Part shown: positions 16,265-26,782 of the stretch, piece after piece
Position numbering within the stretch: the first letter of the stretch is position 1
How the letters are laid out: every line of letters begins with the position of its first letter
DNA from: Knoellia remsis
GTDB lineage: Bacteria > Actinomycetota > Actinomycetes > Actinomycetales > Dermatophilaceae
Direction: 5' to 3'
Assembly (NCBI RefSeq): GCF_003002895.1
Contig: NZ_PVTI01000006.1
Location: 62,001-126,000, forward strand
Length of the DNA: 64,000 nucleotides
Notes under the pieces: generated by a model
The model's database searches: none
What the model was told of the DNA's origin: nothing
What the model saw: only the letters and a program-made list of their open reading frames with translations
Made by a program: the position numbers and the translations under genes

Positions 16265-17893
16265 ATGAGTGACCTGCACGTCTACGACACCACCCTGCGT
16301 GACGGTGCCCAGCAGGAGGGGCTCAACCTCTCCGTGACGGACAAGCTCACGATCGCGTCGCACCTCGACGACCTCGGGGTCGGGTTCATCGAAGGAGGCT
16401 GGCCCGGAGCGAATCCCAAGGACACCGAGTTCTTCGCCCGCGCCGCCTCGGAGCTCTCGCTGCGGAATGCGACGCTGGCGGCGTTCGGTGCGACGCGGCG
16501 TGCCGGTGGTGCCGCGTCCACCGACCCGCTGGTGCGCGCGCTCGTCGAGAGCGGCGCGCCCGTCGTCACCCTCGTCGCGAAGTCGCACGTCGGCCACGTC
16601 GAGCGCGCGCTGAAGACGACGCTCGAGGAGAACCTCGAGATGATCCGCGACACCGTGAGCTTCCTGCGCGGCGAGGGTCGTCGCGTCTTCCTCGACGCCG
16701 AGCACTTCTTCGACGGGTATGCCGCCGACCGCGCCTACGCGATCGAGGCGCTGCGCGCCGCCTTCGAGTCGGGGGCCGAGGTGGCGGCGCTGTGTGACAC
16801 CAACGGCGGCATGCTCCCCGGTCCGGTGTGGGACGTGGTGACCGATGTCGTCGAGGCCATCGGTCTCGACACCGGTCCGGACGGTGGGGCGAGCGGTGAG
16901 GCGCGCCTCGGCATCCACTGCCACAACGACACCGGCTGCGCCGTCGCGAACTCGATGGCTGCCGTCGACGCCGGCGCCACCCACGTGCAGGGCACGATCA
17001 ACGGTTACGGCGAGCGCACCGGCAACGCCAACCTCGTCACCGTCGTCGCGAACCTCCAGCTCAAGGAGGGGATCGAGGTCATGGACAGCCACCATCTCCA
17101 GGAGGCGACGCGGATCAGCCACGCGATCAGCGAGATCACCAACGTGCCGGCCTACTCGCGCCAGCCCTACACGGGCTCAAGTGCGTTCGCGCACAAGGCC
17201 GGGTTGCACGCCAGTGCCATCAAGGTCGATCCGGACCTCTACCAGCACCTCGACCCCAAGGCCGTCGGCAACGACATGCGGATGCTCATCTCCGACATGG
17301 CCGGCCGCGCCTCCATCGAGCTGAAGTCGCGCGAGCTCGGTGTCGAACTCGACCCCGAGAACGAGGAGCACAGCGCCCTCGTCAAGAAGGTCCTCGCCAC
17401 CGTCAAGGACCTCGAGCTGCGCGGCTACACCTTCGACGCGGCCGACGCGAGCTTCGAGCTGCTCCTGCGCCGCGAGCTGCAGGACGGGCTGCCCGACTTC
17501 TTCGAGATCGAGTCGTGGCGCGTCATCACCGACAGCCAGTCCACCGGCGACGCGCTCTCCGAGGCGACGGTCAAGCTCACCGCCGGTGGCAAGCGGGTCC
17601 TGCGCACGGGCGAGGGCAACGGCCCGGTCAACGCCCTCGACCATGCACTCCGCCTGGCGCTCTCGACGGCCTACCCCGAGATCGAGCACCTCGAGCTCAT
17701 CGACTACCGCGTCCGCATCCTCGACGCCGCGCACGGCACCGACGCCGTGACCCGCGTCCTCATCGAGACGAGCGACGGCGAGACGACGTGGGAGACGATC
17801 GGTGTCGCGGCGAACATCCTCCAGGCGAGCTGGCAGGCGCTCGTGGACGGCGTGACCTACGGGCTCGTGCGCGCCGGCGTCCCCGCCCGCTGA
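16265..17893 (+). CDS. cimA: (R)-citramalate synthase
   Basis: The 542-residue protein is of the LeuA/CimA family: DTTLRDGAQQEG (R12, D13) at the N-terminus, GIHCHNDTGCAVANS metal histidines, a GNANL block, and a C-terminal LeuA-dimer regulatory domain. The MSDLHVYDTTLRDGAQQEGL start and total length match CimA (pyruvate plus acetyl-CoA to citramalate), which feeds isoleucine synthesis independently of threonine. ATG 16265 is chosen over an in-frame TTG at 16214 on these grounds. The Ile/Val/Thr leader upstream supports an isoleucine role. Confidence 0.92.
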   Translation: MSDLHVYDTTLRDGAQQEGLNLSVTDKLTIASHLDDLGVGFIEGGWPGANPKDTEFFARAASELSLRNATLAAFGATRRAGGAASTDPLVRALVESGAPVVTLVAKSHVGHVERALKTTLEENLEMIRDTVSFLRGEGRRVFLDAEHFFDGYAADRAYAIEALRAAFESGAEVAALCDTNGGMLPGPVWDVVTDVVEAIGLDTGPDGGASGEARLGIHCHNDTGCAVANSMAAVDAGATHVQGTINGYGERTGNANLVTVVANLQLKEGIEVMDSHHLQEATRISHAISEITNVPAYSRQPYTGSSAFAHKAGLHASAIKVDPDLYQHLDPKAVGNDMRMLISDMAGRASIELKSRELGVELDPENEEHSALVKKVLATVKDLELRGYTFDAADASFELLLRRELQDGLPDFFEIESWRVITDSQSTGDALSEATVKLTAGGKRVLRTGEGNGPVNALDHALRLALSTAYPEIEHLELIDYRVRILDAAHGTDAVTRVLIETSDGETTWETIGVAANILQASWQALVDGVTYGLVRAGVPAR

Positions 17894-17922
17894 ACCTGCC
17901 GACCGGTGCCACCATGGGTGGT

Positions 17923-18384
17923 ATGACGAGACTCGGATCCAGTGGCGACCTCGCGGTGCCGCCCGGTCCGGGGCTGCCCGCGGGACTGGTCATCCGTGCC
18001 GACGAGCTCGAGGAGCGGTTCTCGCGCTCGTCCGGTCCGGGAGGTCAGGGCGTCAACACGACCGACAGCCGGGTCGAGCTGACCTTCGACCCAGCGACGT
18101 CGCGCTCCCTCACACCGCGGCAGTCCGAGCGGGTCCTCGAGGCGCTGGCGTCCCGGCTCGTCCAGGGTCGCCTGGTCGTCGTGGCCTCGGAGCACCGGTC
18201 GCAGCTGCGCAACCGGGCGGCCGCCCGGGAGCGGCTGGCCGCGATGCTGCGCGAGGCACTTGCGCCACCACCCCCTCAGCGCCGAGCGACCAAACCGACA
18301 CGGGGCTCGCAGCGTCGCCGCCTCGACGCCAAGGCCCGCCGCGGTGAGATCAAGTCCGGTCGCGCCCGAGTGCGTCCTGACTGA
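17923..18384 (+). CDS. arfB: Alternative ribosome-rescue factor / peptidyl-tRNA hydrolase ArfB
   Basis: The 153-residue protein has the GGQ loop at residues 40-42 (RSSGPGGQGVNTTDSRVEL) in a single RF-1-like domain and a basic C-terminal tail rich in Arg and Lys, which in ArfB (YaeJ) enters the empty mRNA channel of stalled ribosomes. It hydrolyses peptidyl-tRNA on ribosomes without a stop codon. It follows cimA by 29 bp and overlaps the convergent gene by 35 bp. Confidence 0.92.
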   Translation: MTRLGSSGDLAVPPGPGLPAGLVIRADELEERFSRSSGPGGQGVNTTDSRVELTFDPATSRSLTPRQSERVLEALASRLVQGRLVVVASEHRSQLRNRAAARERLAAMLREALAPPPPQRRATKPTRGSQRRRLDAKARRGEIKSGRARVRPD

Positions 18385-19270
18385 CGTTCACGCCAGCGAA
18401 CACGTCGATCAGCCTGCGCCGCAACGCATTCGACCGGTCGGCGAAGTCGCGCTGGCGTTCGACGTATGCCGCCTTGCCGGCTTGGGTCTCGATCGTCACC
18501 GGCGCGATGTCGTAGGCGGAGAGGTCGTAGGGGGAGGCCTGCATGTCGAGCAGGCGGATCTCCATGGCGAGGTCGAAGCAGTCCATGGTGAGGTCGCTCG
18601 GGACGAGGGGGCTGAGCTTGGTCGCCCACTTGTAGGTGTCCATGCCGGCGTGTAAACATCCGGGCTGTTCGAGATCGACCTGAGTCTCGCGACTCGGCTG
18701 GATCGCGTTGCGGGACACCGCATCTCGCGTGAAGAAGCGGAAGGCGTCGAAGTGGCTGCACGCGATCTGGTGGCGCTCGACGACCGCGTCGGTCTCGGCT
18801 TGGGACAGCCGCAGCGGCACCTGCTCGTGGCGGATGTCGCCCTCGCCTGCCCGGTAGACCATGGCCCACTCGTGCAGCCCGAAGCAGCCCAGCCGCGCCG
18901 GACGGGACAGCGTCGAGGCGAGCAGGCGGTATACGAAGTCGACCGCCGACCCGCGGGCCGCCATGAACGACTCCACGTCGAGTTCGACGTCGTCGCCCAC
19001 GACGCGGTAGTGCCGCCACTCCGCCCGCTCGTCAGCCGCCGCACCCTCGAGCCGCACGCCCGCGCCGGGATGCCAGCGCCGCAGCTGCGCGGGCGTGGCC
19101 GAGTAGTAGCGGAAGAGGAAGTCCTCCACCGGGTGCGGCACGCCTCGCCCGCGCCGCGCGAGGTGCCCCGCGGTCGCCGCGTCGACGCGGGCCGCGTGCG
19201 CCTGGGCCCGCGCCGTCCACTCGTCGCGCCCGAGCACGGCGGCAGGGCGAGTGGCAGGAACGGCAGGCAT
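18350..19270 (-). CDS. Conserved actinobacterial protein (often labelled 3-methyladenine DNA glycosylase)
   Basis: The 306 residues contain HPVEDFLFRYYSATPAQLRRWHPGAGVRLEG near the N-terminus, CFGLHEWAMVYR in the middle and HAGMDTYKWATKLSPLVPSDL later. I recognise this as a widespread actinobacterial family that databases frequently call 3-methyladenine DNA glycosylase. I see no AlkA- or Tag-type helix-hairpin-helix to justify that name, so the function is unknown. It is divergent from the FAH gene (38 bp between starts) and overlaps arfB at its 3' end. Confidence 0.75.
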   Translation of the reverse strand: MPAVPATRPAAVLGRDEWTARAQAHAARVDAATAGHLARRGRGVPHPVEDFLFRYYSATPAQLRRWHPGAGVRLEGAAADERAEWRHYRVVGDDVELDVESFMAARGSAVDFVYRLLASTLSRPARLGCFGLHEWAMVYRAGEGDIRHEQVPLRLSQAETDAVVERHQIACSHFDAFRFFTRDAVSRNAIQPSRETQVDLEQPGCLHAGMDTYKWATKLSPLVPSDLTMDCFDLAMEIRLLDMQASPYDLSAYDIAPVTIETQAGKAAYVERQRDFADRSNALRRRLIDVFAGVNVSQDALGRDRT

Positions 19271-19296
19271 GACGTGTCCAGTATCGCGGGTGGTTC

Positions 19297-19302
19297 TAGG
19301 GT
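19297..19302 (+). promoter_or_regulatory. -10 box TAGGGT of the FAH-family gene
   Basis: TAGGGT ends 6 nt before GTG 19309. Identical box and spacing occur at leuB and at the GTPase gene 42968. Confidence 0.5.
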
Positions 19303-19308
19303 GGGCAC

Positions 19309-20082
19309 GTGCGCATCGCGAGATTCACGACAGGTGACGACCCGGCATACGGGCTCGTCGACGGGGCCGGCGAGAAGATCGCCGAGATCACCGGCGACCC
19401 GCTCTACACCCGCATCGAGCTGACGGGGGCGACGCACCTCGTCGAGGACGTCCGCCTCCTCGCGCCGGTCATCCCGCGCAGCAAGGTCATCGGCATCGGC
19501 CGCAACTACGCCGAGCACGCCAAGGAGATGGGTGGCGAGACCTCCGCGAACCCGCTGATGTTCCTCATCCCCAACACCGCCGTCGTCGGCCCCGGCGACC
19601 CCGTCGTCATCCCGGCCATCACCGACGAGGTGCACTACGAGGGCGAGCTCGCGGTGGTCATCGGCCGTGTCGCCAAGGACGTGCCGGCAGACGAAGCCCT
19701 CTCGACGGTCTTCGGCTACACCGTCGCCAACGACGTCACCGCCCGGGACCTCCAGAGCAACGACGGACAGTGGGCCCGGGCCAAGGGACTCGACACGTTC
19801 TGCCCGCTCGGCCCGTGGATCGAGACCGACCTCGACCCCGCGGCCTGCCGAATCACGACGCGCCTCGACGGCGAGGTCGTCCAGGACGGTCCGACCGCCG
19901 ACATGGTCCACGGCGTCGCCGAGCTCATCGCCCACGCCTCGCAGGCGTTCACGCTGCTCCCGGGTGACGTCATCCTCACCGGCACACCGGCTGGCGTCGG
20001 GCCGGTTGGAGCCGGCCAGCGGGTCGAGGTCGAGATCGACCAGATCGGCGTGCTGAGCAACCCCTTCGTCGCCGCCGACTGA
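19309..20082 (+). CDS. Fumarylacetoacetate hydrolase family protein
   Basis: The 257 residues match the FAH C-terminal domain: IGRNYAEHAKEMGG, YEGELAVVIG (metal Glu), GYTVANDVTARDLQ and TGTPAGVGP. Family members cleave or isomerise beta-dicarbonyl acids, or decarboxylate oxaloacetate (FAHD1 type). The specific substrate cannot be decided. In many Actinobacteria this gene lies just before gltX, as it roughly does here, which argues for a housekeeping role rather than aromatic catabolism. Confidence 0.9.
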   Translation: MRIARFTTGDDPAYGLVDGAGEKIAEITGDPLYTRIELTGATHLVEDVRLLAPVIPRSKVIGIGRNYAEHAKEMGGETSANPLMFLIPNTAVVGPGDPVVIPAITDEVHYEGELAVVIGRVAKDVPADEALSTVFGYTVANDVTARDLQSNDGQWARAKGLDTFCPLGPWIETDLDPAACRITTRLDGEVVQDGPTADMVHGVAELIAHASQAFTLLPGDVILTGTPAGVGPVGAGQRVEVEIDQIGVLSNPFVAAD

Positions 20083-20096
20083 GCTTTGGACCGATC

Positions 20097-22762
20097 TCAG
20101 CTCGCCGTCGGTGAGGTGAGGCCGGAGAGGTTCCAGCCCTGCGCCACATACGGCGTGAGGAACTCGGCGAGCGGCACGTCGCCGACACGCGGTGCGGTGG
20201 TGCCGCCGTAGAGCGCCACCGTGACCGGCGCGTCAGCGGTGCCGTAGCCCCAGAGGCGCGCGGTCGAGGCGCCGCAGTCCGCGCCGGCCTTGACGTTGAG
20301 CGTGCTGCCCGGCGCCATGGTGACGTAGCGCAGCTGCTCGACGGTGTTGAACGGCCGGGCCTGGCTGCCGTCGCCCGCGGTCGGCGCCGAGCAGTCGAGC
20401 CACGCCTGCGACATCGCGACGGTCGCGTTCGGGTCCTGCTGGTAGAGCGCGATCTCGCTGAGCTGCACCGGTGCCCGGCTCCCGGTGACCGTCACGCGGA
20501 ACCGGCTCGCCGTCACCGCGGACGGGAAGCTGATGATGCGGCTCGCCCCGATGGTGCCGGCCGCACCGACCTGGATCCATGCGCCGTTCTGCTCCGCCTC
20601 GACGGTGAAACCGGTGACCTGCTGGCCGTTGCTCCGGGTCGCCTCGGCGAGCTGGATGCTGTTCACTTCCGTCGCCTGCGGGAGGGTGACCTCGTATGCC
20701 GTGGGCGCGGCGCGGCCGGTGCCCGCGCCGGTGAGGTGGTTGCCGTCCGTGACAGCGGTCGTCGTCGTGCTCCCGGTCGCATCGGAGACGGTGACGGGGG
20801 CGCCGATCGCGACGTTCTTGGTGTAGGCCTTGGCGCGCTCGGCGCCGAAGCCGGCGAGCGACTGCGCCGAGGCCGGGGCGAACGAGCCGGTCGTCGTCGG
20901 CGGGATGTTCATGAGGTAGACGGCGTTGCGGCCGACGCTGCGGTTGTAGAGGCCGAGCAGCTCGGCCGGTGTCTTCGGGGTGTCCGTCGGGTGCGCGAAC
21001 CAGCCCTGGGTCATCTTGAAGTCGGCTTCGCCGGGGAACCAGCGCAGCTCGGTCATGCCCTGCGTCTGCACGGCGGTCGCGATCTGGCCGTCACTGCCGA
21101 GGCTCGGTGAGTCGTAGGCGAACTTCAGTGCGCCGGTCGGCTTGCGCACGGTCGGGATGGTGCTCGACTCATTGACGCGGGCGACACCCTCCTCGTTGCC
21201 GATCCAACGCACGCCCTCGCCCTCGATGGCGGTGAGCGCGTTCGGCTGCAGCTTCTCGATGAGGTCGTAGAAGGCGGTGAAGTCGTAGGGCTCGACGCGT
21301 CCGGTGTTGCCCTGCGCCCCGTCGAACCAGACCTCGGCGATCGGCCCGTACTCGGTCATGAGCTCGTAGACCTGGTTGAGGAAGAGCGCGCCGTAGTCGG
21401 TCGCCTCGTACGTGAAGGTCGGGAGGTCCTTGCCGGCGCGGTCGTCACCGTCGACGAGGGTCGGGATGGTCCGGGTCTTCTTGGGGCTGCCGTTGGCGAA
21501 GACGCCCTGGATCTCCTGGTAGGAGTCGGCGGGGGAGATGTAGAGCCCGAGCTCGAGGCCGTACTTCTTCGCCGACGCGGCGAGCATCTTCACGACGTCG
21601 CCCTCGCCGCCGAGCCACGGGGAGGCCTTGACGCCGAAGTCGGTGTAACGGGACTGCCACATCGCGAAGCCGTCGTGGTGCTTCACCGTGTAGATGACGC
21701 GGCGGAAGCCGGCGTCGGCGAGCGCCTTCACCAGGCGTCGGTGTCGACCGGACCAGTGGGGTTGAACTTCGCCGGGTCCTCGGTGCCGTGACCCCACTCC
21801 TGGTTGTAGAAGGTGTTGATGCCGAAGTGGATGAAGGCACTGAGGTTGTGCTCCTGCCACGCCCACTGCTGTTCGGTCGGGCGGAGGGCCGAGGCGGCCT
21901 TGACGAGGTTCGCGGCGCAGTCGGTGGCCGTCACCGGGATCGTGTTGGCCGGCTCGTAGGTCTTCGGCTCGCACGGCTGCTCCGGCGGTGTCGTCGGCCC
22001 CGATGGCTGCAGCTCGAAGTTCGACGTCTCGAAGGTCGCGGTCCCCGGCGCCACCCGGACCTGACGGAGGCTGCCGGTGAAGCCTCGCGTGAGCGCCTGC
22101 GGATGCACGTCGTTGCCGAAGCCGAAGCGAGAACGCAGGTCCGGGTTGAGCGAGGCGGGGTCGGGCGAAGTGACCTCCGGCTGGGCGACTCCGTCGAGGT
22201 AGGCGACGAGGCGGGTGCCCGTCGTTCCCGGCAGGTACTGGAGGGAGAAGGCGTGCTCGGTCCCGGCGGCCGGGACGCGGACGGTCTGGGTGTTGCTCAC
22301 CCAGGACCCGTCGGTGAACGAGTCGTAGCCGTAGCGCAGCAGGCCGTCCTGGTAACGCACCTGGAGGCCGCCACCCGCCGCGAAGAGGGTCGCGAGACTG
22401 CCCTGCGTCGCGGCCGGGGTGAACTTCACCTCCGCGATGAAGCCGGTCGTGGCCGTCGACCCGTCACCGAGGTTCAGCGTCGACGCATCGAAGATGATGC
22501 CCTGCCGACCGCCGCCGAGGCGCACCCCGACGGTGGGGTCCTGGGCTTCCGCGCCGTCGGCGCGGTGCGCCATGCCTCGCATGATCTCGCTGCCGGCGGT
22601 CGTGTATGCCGTGGTGCCGACCAGCGATCCGTTGAAGCCGATGTTGAGCGCATCGGTCTCCGCGGCGGACGTGGCCGGGATGGACGTCACGGACGGCAGC
22701 GCCGCCATGAGGACGGTGACCAGCCCCAGAGCCGCCGAGCGGATGCGTGTCGTGTGAGCCAT
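20097..22762 (-). pseudogene. Secreted alpha-L-fucosidase (GH29) with LamG-like and F5/8C domains, one-base frameshift
   Basis: Two frames join into one protein of about 888 residues. The 5' frame (22762 to 21728) has a signal peptide (MAHTTRIRSAALGL to ATSAAE), a concanavalin/LamG-like domain and the GH29 opening FIHFGINTFYNQEWGHG, ending DTDAW then stop. The 3' frame resumes directly with VKALADAGFRRVIYTVKHHDG and holds the GH29 barrel (AEVWFDGAQGN, nucleophile Asp) and an F5/8-type C domain (about 20430-20830). The total length is 2666 nt, one base short of a multiple of three; a missing G in TGG(G)TG near 21731 explains it. It may be a real mutation or a sequencing error. Confidence 0.85.
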
Positions 22763-22996
22763 GCGTTTCTCTCGCCTCCGAGGCGTGACCGGGTGTGCGC
22801 TGGCGCGCGCGTCGATGGCGTCCATCGTGGGCGACGGGCGTGCCGCCGCCCAGCCCGCGCGCGCCTTTTGACCCGATGTTCACCGGGTCGCTCAGTCACG
22901 GTGAGCGAACCCGAGTCAGGCCGACCGGCGGACTGATCGGGCCTGTGGTGCCCAGCGTCCCGGTCAGCGAGCCGGAGCACTGCCACACTGTGCGCC

Positions 22997-23194
22997 ATGC
23001 GCATGTTCCCGTTCGGCATCCACGTCGCGTGGGGGATCGGACTCGTCCTCGCCGGCGTCGTCCTCACGAACAACCCGGACAAGCTCGGCTGGGCACTCAT
23101 CACCCTCGGCGTCGTGGTCGGCCTCGGCGCCTTCATCGCCCAGATGCGGGACGAGCTCGCCGAACGGAGCGAAGGCGCTCGCTCGGTCGAATGA
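22997..23194 (+). CDS. Small two-helix membrane protein
   Basis: The 65 residues contain two hydrophobic stretches (FGIHVAWGIGLVLAGVVLT and LGWALITLGVVVGLGAFIA) followed by a charged tail (QMRDELAERSEGARSVE). It has high third-position GC, and a CACACT box 7 nt upstream fits a leaderless start. I do not recognise the family. It lies alone between the fucosidase and the convergent GNAT gene. Confidence 0.65.
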   Translation: MRMFPFGIHVAWGIGLVLAGVVLTNNPDKLGWALITLGVVVGLGAFIAQMRDELAERSEGARSVE

Positions 23195-23200
23195 GCCGGC

Positions 23201-23767
23201 TCAACCACTCCACGTCGCGGCGTCGAGGTGGTAGCCGACGGTGTCGCTCAAGGGATGTCCGAGGGGGACCTTGGGGTTCGGACCGTCCCACCGGTGGGTC
23301 ATTCCGAGCCGTCGCATCACCGCGATCGACGCGATGTTCGACGCCACCGACCACGACCAGACCTCCGGCATGCCGATGCGTCGTATGCCGTCCGCGAGGC
23401 TCGCGCGCGCCGCTTCCGTCGCGAAGCCCACGCCCCACGCGGACCGGGCCAGGCGCCAGCCCACCTCGACACCCCCGGGGCACGGAGAACCGGCGGGCAG
23501 CGTCCCCAGACCGGTGAATCCGACGAAGGCACCGCAGTCGCGGCGTTCCACCGCCCACAGGCCATAGCCGTGCTCGTCGAACCCGGCCTCGAGCCGGCCC
23601 ACCATCGCATCGCTCTCGGCTCTCGTCAGAGGTGCGGGGAAGTACCTCATGACCTCCGGGTCGGCGTTCATCGCGGCATACGGCTCGAGGTCGGAGTCGC
23701 GCCAGCGGCGCAACCGCAGTCGCTCGGTGACGAGCGACGGCGGGGGAGCGGACGGCATACGGGACAC
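23201..23767 (-). CDS. GNAT-family N-acetyltransferase (RimJ/RimL type)
   Basis: The 188 residues begin LVTERLRLRRWRDSDLEPY, the typical opening of RimJ/L-like acetyltransferases, and include EVGWRLARSAWGVGFATEAAR, the acetyl-CoA-binding V/A-x-x-x-W-G-x-G-x-A block, and SVASNIASIAVMRRLGM. The acceptor is unknown. Copies of the 13-mer GCGGACGGCATAC/GTATGCCGTCCGC lie at its start (23748-23760, where it supplies an ATG codon) and inside the gene (23383-23395). The start could be the internal Met three codons later. Confidence 0.88.
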   Translation of the reverse strand: MSRMPSAPPPSLVTERLRLRRWRDSDLEPYAAMNADPEVMRYFPAPLTRAESDAMVGRLEAGFDEHGYGLWAVERRDCGAFVGFTGLGTLPAGSPCPGGVEVGWRLARSAWGVGFATEAARASLADGIRRIGMPEVWSWSVASNIASIAVMRRLGMTHRWDGPNPKVPLGHPLSDTVGYHLDAATWSG

Positions 23768-23798
23768 CAGGTGATCGTCGCACCACCGCCGCAGTCCC

Positions 23799-23804
23799 TA
23801 GACT
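23799..23804 (+). promoter_or_regulatory. -10 box TAGACT of gltX
   Basis: TAGACT ends 9 nt before the gltX ATG, so any leader is only 2-4 nt. Confidence 0.4.
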
Positions 23805-23813
23805 CGGCCCATC

Positions 23814-25358
<1,545 letters not shown>

Positions 25359-25390
25359 CCGCCGGCGGTGCCCGGGTCGGCGCGGTCGAT

Positions 25391-25420
25391 TTGGGTGCGG
25401 GGGAGAGGCGCGGGTAGGAT
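25391..25420 (+). promoter_or_regulatory. Promoter of tRNA-Gln
   Basis: TTGGGT (25391-25396) and TAGGAT (25415-25420) are separated by 18 bp, ending 47 bp before the tRNA. Confidence 0.6.
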
Positions 25421-25467
25421 CACTCCTCGGTTCACAGGGCCGCGACAGCAGTCCGGTGATACCCCCT

Positions 25468-25539
25468 TGGGGTATGGTGTAATTGGCAACACAGCTGATT
25501 CTGGTTCAGTCGTTCTAGGTTCGAGTCCTGGTACCCCAG
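25468..25539 (+). tRNA. tRNA-Gln (anticodon CTG)
   Basis: A 72-nt cloverleaf with acceptor TGGGGTA/TACCCCA, discriminator G, and an encoded CCA at 25540-25542. The anticodon stem GCTGA/TCAGT encloses TTCTGGT; the anticodon CTG is at 25501-25503. The T arm GGTTCGAGTCC is canonical. Confidence 0.95.
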
Positions 25540-25614
25540 CCATCGCGATGACGTCGCCGTCACGCGATTCGGAGAAATCCTCACCGCCCGGTATGGTTCT
25601 TCTCCGTTGCCTAG

Positions 25615-25687
25615 GGCCCCGTTGTGTAGCGGCCTAGCACGCCGCCCTCTCAAGGCGGTAGCGCGGGTTCGAATCCCGTCGGGGCTA
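25615..25687 (+). tRNA. tRNA-Glu (anticodon CTC)
   Basis: A 73-nt cloverleaf with acceptor GGCCCCG/CGGGGCT, anticodon loop with CTC between GCCGCC and GGCGGT stem bases, and T arm GGGTTCGAATCCC. No CCA is encoded. A TATGGT box at 25592-25597 could be its own promoter. It lies 73 bp after tRNA-Gln. Confidence 0.95.
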
Positions 25688-25694
25688 CAGAGCA

Positions 25695-25733
25695 GAACGT
25701 CCCCGTCACCTCGTCGAGGTGGCGGGGACGTTC
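25695..25733 (+). terminator. 18-bp hairpin after tRNA-Glu
   Basis: GAACGTCCCCGTCACCTC pairs with GAGGTGGCGGGGACGTTC (one U-G pair) around a 3-nt loop, 7 bp after the tRNA. It is followed by TCGTTGT. Confidence 0.85.
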
Positions 25734-25742
25734 TCGTTGTCC

Positions 25743-25755
25743 GTATGCCGTCCGC
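25743..25755 (+). repeat. Copy of the dispersed 13-mer GTATGCCGTCCGC
   Basis: This intergenic copy lies just after the tRNA-Glu terminator. The other exact copies are at 15851 (reverse), 23383, 23748 (reverse), 30371, 46442, 46962 (reverse), 53153 and 62535 (reverse). Confidence 0.7.
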
Positions 25756-25792
25756 GCGCCTGCCGTGTTCGGCTCGCCGGAAGCATCCCGAT

Positions 25793-25810
25793 TCGCCGGA
25801 CGTCCGGCGA
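25793..25810. repeat. 18-bp perfect palindrome
   Basis: TCGCCGGACGTCCGGCGA is fully self-complementary with no loop. It lies in the 163-bp gap between the tRNA-Glu terminator and the 3' end of the IclR gene. It could be a protein-binding site or part of a bidirectional terminator. Confidence 0.5.
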
Positions 25811-25896
25811 GTCGAGACACCAGCCACGAATCGAGCCCGGCGGGACCGGACCGGGCGCCGCGAGGCGCGCGTGCGGCATACCGCAACGGTGACGAG

Positions 25897-26640
25897 TCAG
25901 GCGGTGTTCTGCTCCTCGGTCTGGCGGGCGTGCCGGGCCAGGACCTCGGTGAGCTTGTTCGCGCCGGCGATGACGGTCGCGGCGTGCAGTCGACCGGGTT
26001 GACGGGAGAGGCGCTCGATCGGACCGCTGATCGAAACGGCCGCGATGACGCGGCCGGAGGGGGAGCGCACCGGCGCGGACACCGACGCGACGCCGGCCTC
26101 GCGCTCACCGACGCTCTGGGCCCAGCCGCGACGGCGCACGCCGGAGAGCGACGTGGCGTTGAAGGCCGCGCCCTGGAGGCCGCGGTGCAGCCGGTCCGGC
26201 TCCTCCCAGGCGAGCAGGACCTGGGCCGCGGAGCCCGCGAGCATCGTCAGCTGGGCGCCGATCGGGATGGAGTCGCGCAGGCCGACCGGGCGCTCGGCGG
26301 CCGAGACGCAGATGCGGTGGTCGCCCTGGCGGCGGAAGAGCTGGGCGCTCTCGTTGGTGTGGTCGCGCAGTGCCCCGAGGACGGGACCGGCCGCGGCGAG
26401 AAGGCGGTCCTCACCGGCCGCGGCGGCGAGCTCACCGAGTCGCGGCCCGAGGACGAAGCGCCCCTGCATGTCGCGTCCGACGAGGCGGTGGTGCTCGAGG
26501 GCGACGGCGAGGCGGTGCGCCGTCGGGCGCGCCAGGCCGGTGGCCGTGACGAGCTGTGCGAGCGTGGAGGGTCCGGCTTCGAGAGCGCTCAAGACGATGG
26601 CCGCCTTGTCGAGAACGCCCACCCCACTGGTGTTGTCCAT
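25897..26640 (-). CDS. IclR-family regulator (NdgR/AreB-like)
   Basis: The 247 residues start MDNTSGVGVLDKAAIVLSALEAGPSTLAQLVTATGLARPTAHRLA, the IclR winged helix, followed by the IclR effector domain. In Actinobacteria the orthologue (NdgR, AreB or LtbR) is encoded divergently from leuCD and controls leucine synthesis; the same divergent layout is seen here with leuC 142 bp away. ATG 26640 is chosen because it gives this standard N-terminus; the frame is open further upstream. Confidence 0.92.
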   Translation of the reverse strand: MDNTSGVGVLDKAAIVLSALEAGPSTLAQLVTATGLARPTAHRLAVALEHHRLVGRDMQGRFVLGPRLGELAAAAGEDRLLAAAGPVLGALRDHTNESAQLFRRQGDHRICVSAAERPVGLRDSIPIGAQLTMLAGSAAQVLLAWEEPDRLHRGLQGAAFNATSLSGVRRRGWAQSVGEREAGVASVSAPVRSPSGRVIAAVSISGPIERLSRQPGRLHAATVIAGANKLTEVLARHARQTEEQNTA

Positions 26641-26782
26641 GTGCTGATCCTGCCGTCCCAAGCCGTGAGACGCAAATTCCGTACTCCGGACACCGTGCGA
26701 GCCTCGACACGTCAGCGGCGTCGCGGCAACCATGCCCGCGACCCGCGAGATGTCAGCAGACGTTCGGGAAGAGGTGTGGGCA

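Noticed and set aside
18350-19270. True 3-methyladenine DNA glycosylase
   Set aside because: The usual database name is not supported by visible glycosylase motifs; reported as a conserved protein of unknown function.
21700-21760. Programmed ribosomal frameshift in the fucosidase gene
   Set aside because: No slippery heptamer or downstream pseudoknot is evident at the junction; a one-base deletion or sequencing error is simpler.
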